A stretch of DNA of 64,000 nt from Amoebidium appalachense (Eukaryota; Ichthyosporea). The notes beneath the pieces were generated by a model. It had not been told where the DNA came from. It saw nothing but the letters and a program-made list of their open reading frames with translations, and searched no databases. Positions 12,697 to 26,650 of this stretch are shown here, in pieces (positions within the stretch are counted from its first letter, which is position 1; the number at the start of each line of letters is the position of its first letter). The stretch covers positions 4,526,001-4,590,000 of the forward strand of contig CAVNZM010000007.1 of NCBI GenBank assembly GCA_963693365.1, in the 5' to 3' direction. A program made the position numbers and the translations under genes.

Positions 12697-13192
12697 CAAA
12701 CCGGACAACAGCGGCAAAATTGGAACTACCCCGACAAGAAGGCTACAGTACAAGCCAATAAGGATATCTACAAGCTATGGCGCCCTTGGATATGCGTGGG
12801 ATATGCAATGCCATGGAATCATTTAATTCCAAGCAAATTGAAAGATAGGATGACTAGACCAATAACGGGATAACCATACCACAGCAAAAAATCGAGTAAA
12901 ACAATTCCAACAGCAAAGTCACAGCACTATAGGAACTACATGGGGAATGTGAGTAAAACAATTTTCCAACGGCAAAGTCACACCACTATAGGAACTACAT
13001 GGGGAATGTGCTGTTTATTCATGAGAGAAGCATTGCCGTATATGTTCTACAATATCAATCAATGTGCATGGGCTATATATCATTATAAGGGAAACCCATG
13101 ATGGTTCTATCCTTGTATATTATGGCTTGGTTCCTCGCACCTGCTAGCTGGAATCATGGAATATATCCAACATTCTCAAGCAATCATGAAGC

Positions 13193-13235
<43 letters not shown>

Positions 13236-13440
13236 GGAGGCTAGACCCCATCAAAAATGTATCCACAGTTACCCTCTCTCATCGCCTTCACACACTGTGT
13301 CACAAGAGTATCGATTTGCTCCCCTACGGGTTCAACCAAGCCTCCTCTCACAGCACTTATAAAGTTTTATTTCAGGGCTTACCCCTCCCCCCCCCAACCA
13401 CCTATGCCAGTGCCATGTTTCTTCTCCCACTACACAGCAG
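12697..13440. other. Unique sequence, no gene supported
   Basis: Contains a direct repeat of GTAAAACAATTCCAACAGCA type (12895-12945 and 12952-13005; both share CACTATAGGAACTACATGGG) and a 40-bp C run (13194-13233). Confidence 0.5.
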
Positions 13441-13736
13441 GTGTGGTCTCAGCGACCATAGACCCCCCCTCCCCACCAGGCTGTTGTAATATCAGAACCC
13501 TAAGGCTTGGAAGTGGACACAAGAGACAAGCAACAATCACAGAATTTGTTTTCATCAGCCGTAAAGGGGCCGTAAACGGGTGCGTAAAACTTGGCAGATA
13601 TATACAGTTTAGTACTTGCATCCCGGTATGCAGCGATTCCCGACCCTGTGCGTCGACGCACATGCCACCAACGCCACCATTCCCAGGGGAGGAAAGCATA
13701 ATGCGGTTCCCACTGTACGTGCGTGCAAACATATGA
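13441..13736 (+). CDS. Putative terminal exon, secreted Cys-containing protein
   Basis: The acceptor is CTACACAGCAG at 13440. The frame reads GVVSATIDPPSPPGCC and ends PLYVRANI with TGA at 13734-13736. It contains paired Cys (GCC, CIPVC, RPC) and beta-like stretches (ATITEFVFISRKG). It resembles the extracellular style of the first gene but I cannot place it in a family. Codon use is ordinary and the frame is open for 98 codons between repeat-rich flanks, which is why I call it. The upstream exon is unknown. Confidence 0.4.
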
Positions 13737-14904
13737 ACTAACACGCACGCACACACACGTTGGTGTGGACGCAAACGTGCTAGTAATTGCACACACACAC
13801 ACACACATACAAATCCCTAGACCCAATCACACAGATGCTCGAATGCAACTATATAATCGTTTACTTACAAACCTGGCTATGGGCGTGATCTTGTGCGCAT
13901 TGCACCGGGTCCCTCAAAAACACACACAAACACACCCACACGTGTACTTCTGCATGCCCCCCCCCCCCTCACAGTCGAGCCAAACTGGCACACACCCACA
14001 AATTCCCTACTAAAGGGTATTTTTCGACACAGACCAAAAGAATAGCACACACACTGATCTGACACTCACAGACACAGGCAACAAAAGTTCCACTTGATTT
14101 TCAAAGCCAACTCTTACACGATTTCGAGATCTGGTCTCTGCAACGGATTTGAGGTACAGTTCTTTATTTCTTCATAAGTGCTGTCAAAGTTACAGAAACC
14201 CCTCTGAGGGACACATACTGTTCCCTACGTGTGCCCCTAGGTAGTCACTCTGGGCACCGTATGTTGTAATACGTAGTATCTACATATTGTAAGATCCTCT
14301 CAGTTCGTGTTATGTTTTCGTTCATTTACTTAGTGTAAAAGAATGTGCTCCTTGTACGTAAATTATGATCGATCTCCAGTGTGTTTGAATACTTGTAATC
14401 GTGCTGTGTCGACTATATTCGTGTGTTTAGATATCGATCACAGCAACTGATTATAGGTACACGAGTCTACCCAGTGAGGGAGAAACGTGTACATGTTTAT
14501 GTGTACATGAATATCTTCGGTTACAACTGTGTTTTCGTGTTCGTGTTTTCTGTCCTGCTTTCTTTTCTTTTTTCCTCCTCCTTCTTCTTTCTTTTCTCTT
14601 TCTTTTCTCCCTTGTTTTCTTTCACATAATTATACTTCTTTCTCACAAATATACGTTGAGTACATTTATATTACTTGTTATGTTTTGATTGGTAGAAAAA
14701 AACACTTAGGCTACACTTTAGCTTGTCATGTATGATTCATAGCTTAGTCAACCACTTTTGTTTTGTGTGTTGCCGTACTGTATCCAATCAGTAGACTTAG
14801 TCAGAAAATGTCTGAGTCTTTGTAGCCGGTGATAGGTTAGAAACATCACCTCTTTCCTCGTTACTTTTCACCTCATTACTTTCTTATAGCTGTGACCTAT
14901 GGTG
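13737..14904. other. Intergenic, CA-rich then AT-rich
   Basis: Short CA runs at 13789-13808 and 13920-13940, a C run at 13958, then AT-rich sequence with a T/C-rich block at 14550-14630. I see no gene. Confidence 0.55.
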
Positions 14905-14911
14905 TGTGCTA

Positions 14912-15049
14912 GAAGCCGCGCGACATTGATCACGCACCGACGTGATTCGTAACAATCCAATCAGAGCCCTCTCCGTTTGCGCAAACGGAGAGGGCTCTGA
15001 TTGGATTGTTACGCATCACGTCGGTGCGTGATCAATGTCACGCGGCTTC
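14912..15049. repeat. 138-bp near-perfect inverted repeat of an LTR start
   Basis: The arms 14912-14980 and 14981-15049 meet with no spacer and differ at about two positions. Each arm equals the first ~75 bp of the LTR at 16049 (GAAGCCGCGCGACATTGATC). The right arm lies inverted directly against gypsy internal sequence, so this is a rearranged LTR end rather than a normal junction. Confidence 0.85.
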
Positions 15050-15733
15050 AGGTTACCACTCACGACTACCCATTGACATACTCCTTCCAAAACCAAACAC
15101 ACAGACTGTGCAACCCGAAGAGGATGCAGTGAAGGATATGATCACAAAACTGCAAGAAGCCAGACGACTTGCAGATGAAAACATACGTTATGCAAAGCAA
15201 ATACAGCAAGACATGCATAACAGAAACACGAATGTATTCACATACCAGCCTAACCAACTCGTATGGGTATACACACCGACAACAAAACCATACAGAACTC
15301 GACATTTCACAAACTTCTGGCATGGCCCATACACAGTGGTACGACAGTTACCACACAACCCCCATACACATACGAATTGGCTGAGCCTAACGGCACACAG
15401 GTAACCTCCCCAGTGCACCATGACAGACTCAAGCCATACTATGATAGGTCAGTCAGACCAATTGACCACCCACTACAAGGTGGTTATGTCCCCCCACCGC
15501 CGAACACACAACCCCAACAACCACGACAGTATCCTACTTATGCCTCCAAACCATGGATCATAAGAGAACACTACTGGAATCATGCAGAACAAACAACGTT
15601 CTTTAAAGTCCACCTTCCTAAATGGCTCAGAAGCTTGGGTAGATGCCACACACCCACTGTGGCAAGACCCCCTCTCCCAAGCTCTCCTCCAACAATACTG
15701 GGACTCATAAGCATGATCAAAACGAATTATTAA
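15050..15733 (+). pseudogene. Ty3/gypsy integrase C-terminal fragment
   Basis: The frame to 15404 reads SRLPIDILLPKPN, then an EARRLADENI helix, then YQPNQLVWVYTP and FWHGPYTVV. That is the usual end of a gypsy integrase: Leu-Pro-x-Asp, the Q-R-x-Y helix and the V-W-V / GPY module. Near 15357 the reading jumps one frame and continues ELAEPNGTQVTSPVHHDRLKP, the typical terminal His-x-x-Arg-Leu-Lys-Pro-Tyr box. The break lies in a run of C, so it is a one-base indel. Protease, RT, RNase H and the catalytic core are missing. It is followed by non-coding sequence and a 3' LTR, consistent with a 5'-truncated element. Confidence 0.7.
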
Positions 15734-16048
15734 ACTTTGACACAAAAACACACACACTCGCTCTCTGGTCTTTATGTACCATGTGTCACCGTTACCGATG
15801 GGGCCTAGGACACGACGCCCTTGGGGTTTCGTGAGAGTGTTTTCCCCCAAAAACCTGGAGTTTAGTGGCAACACTTCATAAACAACAACCACTCGCACAT
15901 AGCACAAAAAAAAAAAAAAAAAAAAAAAAAAGGATAGAAAAGAAAGCACACGACTATGGGTGGACCTCACACCTACACGACCACAGTACACACACCTCAC
16001 AAAGACACGTGCAAGCTTCAGGGACGAAGCTTTTCTTTGTCGGGGGGA

Positions 16049-16479
16049 TGTGCTAGAAGCCGCGCGACATTGATCACGCACCGACGTGATGCGTAACAAT
16101 CCAATCAGAGCCCTCTCCGTTTGCGCAAACGCGCCAACTACGAATCTATGGTTTCTTCGTTCAAGGGTCCCACCGACACTCGTTACGCCGACAACCAAAT
16201 AAAAAGACGAGCCTAAAGCGTACCCGCTTTAGTCTCGGAAAGGACTACAAACATACTGTTCACAGTGTCTTTCCATTCTTTAGAGGTGTGCGTTCCTGTG
16301 TCTCCGGGTCTATCCGGGAAATAATCAGTTAATTGTGATTGGTTATTTTAGACATAGATCTGATTTCCGACTGGTCGGAAATCATGTATGGATTTGACTT
16401 AAGGGAATTTCAAGTATTTATGCGAGATCGAAATAAATTGAGTTCAGTCGTGTCTAAACATTGATGTCTGTTGTGTACA
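16049..16479 (+). repeat. Ty3/gypsy 3' LTR (right end provisional)
   Basis: Preceded by a purine tract (CGGGGGGA), starts TGTGCTAGAAGCC and matches the fragments at 14905-15049. Contains AATAAA at 16431 and a TATTTATG box. The right end is set at TGTACA (16479) only because it gives TGT...ACA termini. Confidence 0.5.
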
Positions 16480-17895
16480 CTGCTCCGATCGTTCTGTGTT
16501 TTGTTGTTGTGTGTCTGTGGTGTTTTCACACGCAGTGCCTACGAATAAGTGCCCGTTCCACGTTTACGGGTTTCTGTGGAGGGAAAGGAGGAGAGTAATT
16601 AGACAATGGGAAGGGCTCACGCTCGAAGTGACTTGGGTGCTAAAATTTCTCGTGCCCACTAGAAAGGGAAATAACTTGAAAGCTGAAGGCTTACACTTGA
16701 GATGAATTACTTGCTGATTTTTCTAGTTGTGACTAGAAATGTCGTCACTTTTGTCTGGAGGTTAGGATTTCGAGTTGAAATAGAAAATGATGTCATTCTG
16801 ACGTCATCTTAACGTGAGGCTGTGTGGGTGCAGTGGTTTCACGTGATGCACAGGAGGGGAAAGGGAAGTCTTGCTGTTATAAAAAGAGGCCACAGACTAT
16901 GGCTTGTGAGGAAGGGGGACAGAGTAAAGAGGATGAGGAGGGGGCTGTTGCCGTACGGTGTACCATAATGAGGGAGGGGGATGGCCGGGTGTGTGTGTGT
17001 GTGTGTGGTTGTGTGTGTGTGTGTGTGTGTGTGATTGTGTGTGTGTGTGATTGTGTGTATGTTGTAGATGGGGAAGTAGATGACACGGAGTGGTAATTTA
17101 ATAATAGTACTCGGGCTTGTACACCATGTATTTATAGTTAGGTAAATGTATAAAACCGTGAACAGGCAGCGTGAATAGAACCAGTGAGCTTACAAGGGTG
17201 CTCTGCCAACGTTAGTAACACCAAAATGAACGGTGACCTAAGGAGCGCATCACCACACGTTCATTTGCTAAGCGTTGGTCTAGAATGTAAAAATACACAC
17301 TAGCGGACTTAGTCCCTGCCTTAGGCGTCCCAAGTAGCTACACGCGAACTGGTTCGAGCCGGTGTATGGCTATGTGTTATAGTGAACACTGTGATCAATG
17401 GTACACGGTAATCGGTAAAGTGAGGTTTTCGATGGTCAAACAAACCTTATTGTATCCGAAATTCAATAGCGTGGGCTAATCAGCGAATCTGATAGGTCAT
17501 AACTCAACAGCGGGGGTACATTCAAGGGATCTTATACGTCTAAATGTGATACATTCGGGCCATTACATTGGGTGAGGATAAAACCAACATTCTTGAATAA
17601 CAGATATATTGTGAGGAATTAATATTTAGTAAACCCATAGAAACTCCGGAAATGAGAAAAGGTTGGAAAAACTGAATTTAAGAAGAAATGACTAAAGAAA
17701 TTACATATCTATCTATAGAAGCGGTGCCGGGTGTGTGTGCGCGGTGCCGGGTGTGTGCGCGCGAAGGTGAGAATTCGGTATGGTACTTGGGAATGTGGTC
17801 ATGTTGTTGTGGATTGTGATCAAAGTGTAGTGAACGAGCGCGATCGGATATTAATAGAGAGGAAAATAGGGAGGGAGAGGGGGAGAGAGAGGGAG

Positions 17896-17973
<78 letters not shown>

Positions 17974-19330
17974 TAGCAAAAAGAAACAGAAAAAGAAAAA
18001 GAAAAAGAAAAGGAAAAGGAAAAGGAAAAAGAAGAGGAAAAAGATATGTGTGTCTGCACATGTGTGTGTGTGTGTTTTTTTGTGAGTTGGGAGTGAGGTG
18101 TGTGCATGTATTTGTACGTGTATTTTGGGGGGGGGGGGGGGGGGGGGGGCTACGTGTTTGTTGTGTGTTTGGGAAGAAAAGTTAGTGTTGATGTAATCAT
18201 GATCACATGGAGAACCATGAGCAAGTACGAAATCTATGTCAAAGTATTTAGATTATTTTAAAGAGAAATATGGGGAGAGAGAAAGAACTGTTAGCGGGAG
18301 AGGGTTGTTAGTTGATGTACCTGTCGGGGTGTGTGTATGAATGTGTGACAGTGTGTGACAGTGTGTGGGTGTGGGTGTGGGTGTGTATAGATGTGTGTGC
18401 ATGGGTGTGTGTGTGTGTGTGTGTGGTTGTATGCTTGTTTGCATCGAGCAGTGTATTGACGTGACGGGGGTTTGTTTATGGGGAGATGGGGAGGAGGGGG
18501 AAAAAGGTGTGTATATTAAATAAAAAAATAAATAAAAAAAATAAAAAAGGAGGGGGGGGGGAAGGTGGGTTTTGGTTGGGGATGGGGGAAAAGGGGGGGG
18601 GGGGGGGGAAGGAAGGGGAAAGGGAAGGGAAAGAAGGGGGGGGGGGGAGGGAGGGGGGGGGGGGGGAAGGGAGAAAAGGGTAAGGGAAGAAAAAGGGGTA
18701 AAGCTGTGGAGGTTAGTGTATTAGTGAGTTAGTGTGAAGGGAGGGGGAGATCCCATAGGGATTGATAGCACTCCTGGTAGGTGGGTGCAGGCATACGTGA
18801 TTGGAGGGGTTTGAAGGCTGCCACTAGAATGGAGAGGGGGTAGTGCAAAGAGTGGAATTCGAGGGCAAGAAGGAGAATTTGGGGGAGGAAGTAGGGGGGG
18901 TGAGAGGTATTGACCCAAACTCTAATGAATGCACAGTGACGGTGGCCTGCTTGGAGGCATTAGATTGGTATGCATGCCAGTGTTTGAAACGAATGATGGA
19001 TTGTACCGACCCTGCTAGAAGGGAAGCGTGGTTTTTGTTGTGGTAAGAGCAGTGTAACCCGTAGTTGGTGATGGTGATATCTACCTCAAGCTGTTTGTAG
19101 GTGTAGGAATCTGGTTCTAATTCAAGGAGTGAGAGCTGAGGGGTAGCATGAGTGAATGAATGCTCGTTTTAGGGGAGTCACCAGGGGGATGTGGTGGGCC
19201 GAAGTGAGGGGGGTGACAGCTAGCCAATATGCGTCATCTACATATCTGGCTCCTGCGATCACAAGGCGCATGAAATATGCCTGTTCCCGTAGGGAGAGGA
19301 TCATGATTTGCTCACTGTGTGCACACACTC
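16480..19330. other. Non-coding stretch with GT, GA and G tracts
   Basis: Holds a TTCTAGTTGTGACTAGAA palindrome (16722-16739), a CRE-like TGACGTCA at 16799, GT blocks (16990-17060, 18330-18425), a GGTGCCGGGTGTGTG repeat (17722-17762), (GA)n at 17899-17971, AAAAG/AAAGG runs (17980-18040), G runs (18126-18150, 18594-18665) and a poly-A/G zone. No exon is supported. Confidence 0.6.
17899..17971. repeat. (GA)n microsatellite
   Basis: About 73 bp of GA repeat, flanked by GGGAGAG- and AAAAAG-type purine runs. Confidence 0.95.
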
Positions 19331-20590
19331 ATCAGCAAACTTCCCGGAAGTATTGCCAACGTATTTTTTGCTATTGGAGCTATTGGCGATATTGGCAATA
19401 GAACCCCTTGCCACCAATAGGAACGCCATATTGCAATAATATTGCTTTGGTATTGTCAATGGTAATACAGTACCAATACCCTCTATTGTCGATATCCCGC
19501 TGATATGAATATATTATCCAGTATATGTTACATCAATATCGCCAATACATTAGAGTGCCATTACATTACCATTGCATTACTATTGCGCTAGCATTATAGA
19601 CGTATTGCCAATATCAATTATACCCGGGCGATATTACAATAACAACCAAATAATATCAAAAATACAGATAATGATATGGATAATACTGTATTTTCGCATT
19701 GTAGTTGCACTATGAACGAATTATTAACGAATAAATGTCCAAAAATAAATTTCCTTACATACCATATATGGTATATAAGACTATTGGTCCGTTATGTCCA
19801 CACCAATCAAATTGAGTGCGGGGATGAACCATGCATGTGCATAACGGCAGATCGTAATCCCCCATACTCCCTAACTCCCGATACTCAGTGGGGGCCGATA
19901 ATCCTACATATGAAATTTGATCAATTACATAGTGAAATTTCAAAATGAACCCTTTGTCCTTAATGTATTGCCAATATGTAATTCATAGAAATACAAAGAT
20001 TTAAATATCAAGAAACATATAAACAATGTATTGCCAACATATGATCCAACTATAATCAATATATAAATGCGGTATCGCCGATAGGTTGCTTATATATCGT
20101 GAGTATATTGATGACATAAACAGAGGTATGATTAATACACTCCCAACACATTACAAATAAGGAATATGTAAGTATGTTCCGTATCAAGCATATATTGCCA
20201 ACATACGAATGATACCACCACCATAAAGATATAAGTGTTGATAATGCATTACATATATATTATAAATATCACACTATATTATCCAAATACATTGCCAATA
20301 AATTGATAATGGGAACGAATGCATGCAAAGTACAGTATAAGTGCGCTTATAATATGAAAGGCATATCGGAGTAACGTCTTATATCTAAGAATAATACGTA
20401 TGACGAACATTGCCAATGTATTAACAATAACTTTATTGATACCTCAATCACATGCTCAATATATTGGCAATATGCACACGGTACGGTAAGCACAGCCCCA
20501 TGATCATTGCAATGTATTGCCAATGTATTGCACATGTCGACATCCATACGTGTTCCGTATGGTCACTTTATTAACTTCGGTTGGATAGTG
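19331..20590. repeat. AT-rich region with many dispersed ATTGCCAAT / ATTGGCAAT motifs
   Basis: The core TATTGCCAA(T/C) or its complement occurs more than ten times at irregular spacing (for example near 19348, 19390, 19603, 19965, 20030, 20198, 20290, 20408, 20462, 20514). Spacing is not tandem. No gene is visible. Confidence 0.6.
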
Positions 20591-20697
20591 GCATCAAGCA
20601 CACAAGTAAACAACACAACTAATATACCACCCCAGGTGGCATCCTACAGCACACAAGTTAACAACACAACTAACATACCACCCCAGGTGGCATCCAT
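20588..20697. repeat. ~48-51 bp tandem duplication
   Basis: Two copies from GTGGCATC (20588 and 20636) to the next GTGGCATC (20687). Each carries ACACAAGT(A/T)AACAACACAA and ACCACCCCAG. Confidence 0.8.
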
Positions 20698-20916
20698 TCT
20701 CTACTATCTACTTTATCTCGCATCTCGTATCAACATTACTCTTATGCAAACAAAAAATATCAAAAAGAATCATGAAAAAAAAAAGAAGAAAAAAGAAGAA
20801 AAAAGAAAAAGAAAACCACCACACAAGCACAACAGGCTGGGCTGGGGCAACACAGAAACGAAAAACGGAAACAACAGCAGCCATAGGACAAAGAGCCGGT
20901 ACCCACCTCTAGAGTG

Positions 20917-21755
20917 GCAAAAAAAGAGTCGACAGAACGAACCTCAAACATAGTAAGGACGGAAACCCGGACCAGAACTTATAAGTCTAGAGAAGCAGAA
21001 AATAGCTTGAACGACTGGTGGAGGGGATGATAGCTATAGTGCTAACAGCAAAAGTAGTGCCCACAGTCGCTGGTTCATGAACGTGAAAAGGCAACGTGCA
21101 TCTGCAGCCAGCAGGCACACGCACACGCACGCACACACATACACACACACGCACACAGACACAGACATAATCACAGGCACGGACACAGACCAGACAGACA
21201 AACGCCACATGCACAAAATTAGGCAACACAAACCTAACCTTCAAACGGCCTTTCAGCCGTTAGGCGAAGAAGCTGCAGCATGCAGCATGGTCGAAACCAT
21301 TCAGCACGGTGGCTGCGCGACCTGCGGAGGGCAAAAAAAGAGTCGACAGAACCAACCTCAAACTTAGTAAGGACGGAAACCCGGACCAGAACTTATGAAG
21401 TCTAGAGAAGCAGAAAATAGCTTGAACGACTGGGGGAGGGGATGATAGCTATAGTGCTAACAGCACAAGTAGTGCCCACAGTCGCTGGTTCATGAACGTG
21501 AAAAGGCAACGTGCATCTGCAGCCAGCAGGCACACGCACACGCACGCACACACATACAATCACACGCACACAGACACAGACACAGACACAGACATAATCA
21601 CAGGCACGGACACAGACCAGACAGACAAACGCCACATGCACAAAAGCAGGCAACACAAAACTAACCTTCAAACGGCCTTTCAGCCGTTAGGCGAAGAAGC
21701 TGCAGCATGCAGCATGGTCGAAACCATTCAGCACGGTGGCTGCGCGACCTGCGGA
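20917..21755. repeat. 414-bp tandem duplication, two copies
   Basis: GGCAAAAAAAGAGTCGACAG at 20917 recurs at 21331, and the copies stay nearly identical through a CA/CACG microsatellite to GCGACCTGCGGA. Copy 2 has a slightly longer CAGACA run. No convincing ORF is shared: the short translations are repeat peptides. Confidence 0.85.
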
Positions 21756-21888
21756 TGGGACCTGTGACCAGGCGACCTGCGGGAGGCGACCTGCGGGAAG
21801 GGAACTGCGACCAGGCGACCTGCGGGAAGGGACCTGCGACCTGGCGACCTGCGGGAAAGGACCTGCGGACCTGCGGGAAGGGGGAAGA
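21750..21888. repeat. GCGACCTGCGGGAAGG minisatellite
   Basis: About seven degenerate copies of a 16-22 bp unit extend the last bases of the 414-bp duplication. Confidence 0.85.
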
Positions 21889-22856
21889 GAAATGGAGCAA
21901 ACAACGTGCGTACAGGCTTAAACGGACAAAAAATTGCAAACCGGATTGGGTTTAGCCAATCACTATTTGCTATCAGAAGCGGATTCCCATGGTGTACATA
22001 ATGTGATTGGATCGATTCTCGGCGGATCGGTGAGGTTGGCGATATCCCCACTGTGTTTGGGCCCCCACCGGTGGGGGCCCCCACGATCAGATCGATTTTC
22101 GCCGGTAATTAGTGCGGGCCCCCACCGGCGGGGGCCCACACCCCTGAAAAAAGGGGGTTCGCTCAAGAGGTTTTTCTGCTCGTGGGAGAAAGAAGTGGGT
22201 AAATTTTGTATGTACAGTGATGAATATACTTGATAACGCAGCTTTGGCTCGGTTTTCAGCGGCGCAGCTGTTTTTCTTGTTGTTCTGCTTTGCTAGCAAA
22301 AAAGGGACGCTCTTTTCATATGATCAAAATAGACTCTTTCATGTCACTTCTGTGTTTAGATTCAGAACATGAGCGTTGCAACGCCATGCACGCTATGTAT
22401 AACGTTTTGCACACTTTTGTTTATAGCCATAAACGGCTACCAGTAAAGAACCTGACCACTCAAAGCTGCAGAAAGTCATGTAAAGTGTTCAACGTCCAGA
22501 TCCAAGCTACACATAGGCTATTATTGTTTGTAATATACAAACGAACGCGTGAGGAAAACAGCCTGAATGTGCAGGAACCACATTTGTAAGGTATATATAA
22601 CTGCATCTACTTAGGCCTAGGTGCCTTTACGGTAGCAGCAGCAGTGGCGAGCTGCCAGGCCACGGAGAACACTTGTTCTTAGTGAAGGCACAGGCCATTG
22701 GTCGTGCAACACTTTTACTTGCAACCTTTTTAGGATTTTGTAAACAGCCTGCATAAAAGGCTCGGCATGCACGCACTGTGGCTGTTGTATTCCACAAACG
22801 TACGGTGTCAGTAGTGCTGTTTTGTTTGCTCACGGGTTTTTACTCTATTTGATAAT
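21889..22856. other. Unique sequence with GC-rich palindromes, no gene
   Basis: Contains two palindromes of the GGGCCCCCACCGG type (22058-22079, 22114-22138). No coding exon is supported in 22140-22856. Confidence 0.5.
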
Positions 22857-22879
22857 TTGTTCCGGGTTTATATCTACGT

Positions 22880-25420
<2,541 letters not shown>

Positions 25421-26280
25421 ACTAGTACTACGTATACTTGGTGATACGATCCTGGCGGCGCTGCCGCCGCGGCCGCGGCCATTGTGAAAAATTTGAGTGC
25501 GCCAGATCGATCCTCGACTGAATGATGGTGCGACGCGAGCCAATCCAATCATCCGCTTTCACATGTGGGCCCCCACCCGCCTTGAGTGTGGGCCACCAAA
25601 AGTACTAGTTTTTTGTTATCAGAAAAAGTTACCAAAACATGACTATAGAGCATAAAAAAGCCCATGTAGGCCTCAATCCGACACACATTCAAGCTTTTTT
25701 AAGGGCGCAGAGTGGGGTATATGGTATGTGAGTTTCCGAGGGGCGCCCCTTTGAAAGTGTGGGCCCCTACCGGTGGGGGCCCGCATTTTTACAGTGGGGA
25801 TATGGTGGACATATTTCGGACACCGTTGCCATACGTTCCGACGGAGCTTAAGTTATTACGTTAACGCTGTTTACTCGAGGCCTATCCCCGCTTTACGTAG
25901 AAAGGTCATGTGTGGGGGAAGATGTGAACACCCAGACGTGTATGTACACCCGGGCAGGCCTGTGTACTCGTTGTTATGTTAATAGTTGGTTGATGGAGTA
26001 CATCTTCAACGCGACGTATACACGCGTGCGTGCGATTCAGGAAGGGGTCCCCATATGGCTCTCGTATTATTTATATTCGTGTGATATATATATTCTATGT
26101 ACTATCTTTTACCAATATACGTTACGTATTGGTACAATATCACCAATACTAATTAAATATCGTCACGCGTGATGGTGATCGCATCCATGTAGCTCTGCAG
26201 CAGTGTGTGTGTGTGGTGCGTGTGTGTGTGGTGTGGAGAGGCGGCCTGGGGTGGGGGGGGGGGGGGGGGAGGGGCCCGGT

Positions 26281-26326
<46 letters not shown>

Positions 26327-26579
26327 GAGGCAAATACCAGACAGTGATGCATAATTGCACATTCTTTTGCAGCTACAGTTTGATGATATTTACCCACCGT
26401 GTGCACCAAACATGTGACCCCAGTCTTCCGAGGTGGTGTCACAGGTGGGCGCCAACACCAATAAATTGACTGGTGACGGGTGTACAACCAAAGAAACTCA
26501 GCAGCACATATAATCACGTTGATGCTATACCCTGCCTAGTTAACGTAATAATAAGTGCACCATCGCACGCGTGACCCCC

Positions 26580-26617
<38 letters not shown>

Positions 26618-26650
26618 GGGGGGGGGGGTGTTTTTGCCGCGCGGTACCCC
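25421..26650. other. Non-coding stretch with GC palindromes and long G/C runs
   Basis: Contains GGCGGCGCTGCCGCCGC and CCGCGGCCGCGG at 25452-25480, GGGCCC-type palindromes at 25568 and 25763, a 55-bp G region (26250-26325) and a 38-bp C run meeting a G run at 26577-26629. No exon seen. Confidence 0.55.
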
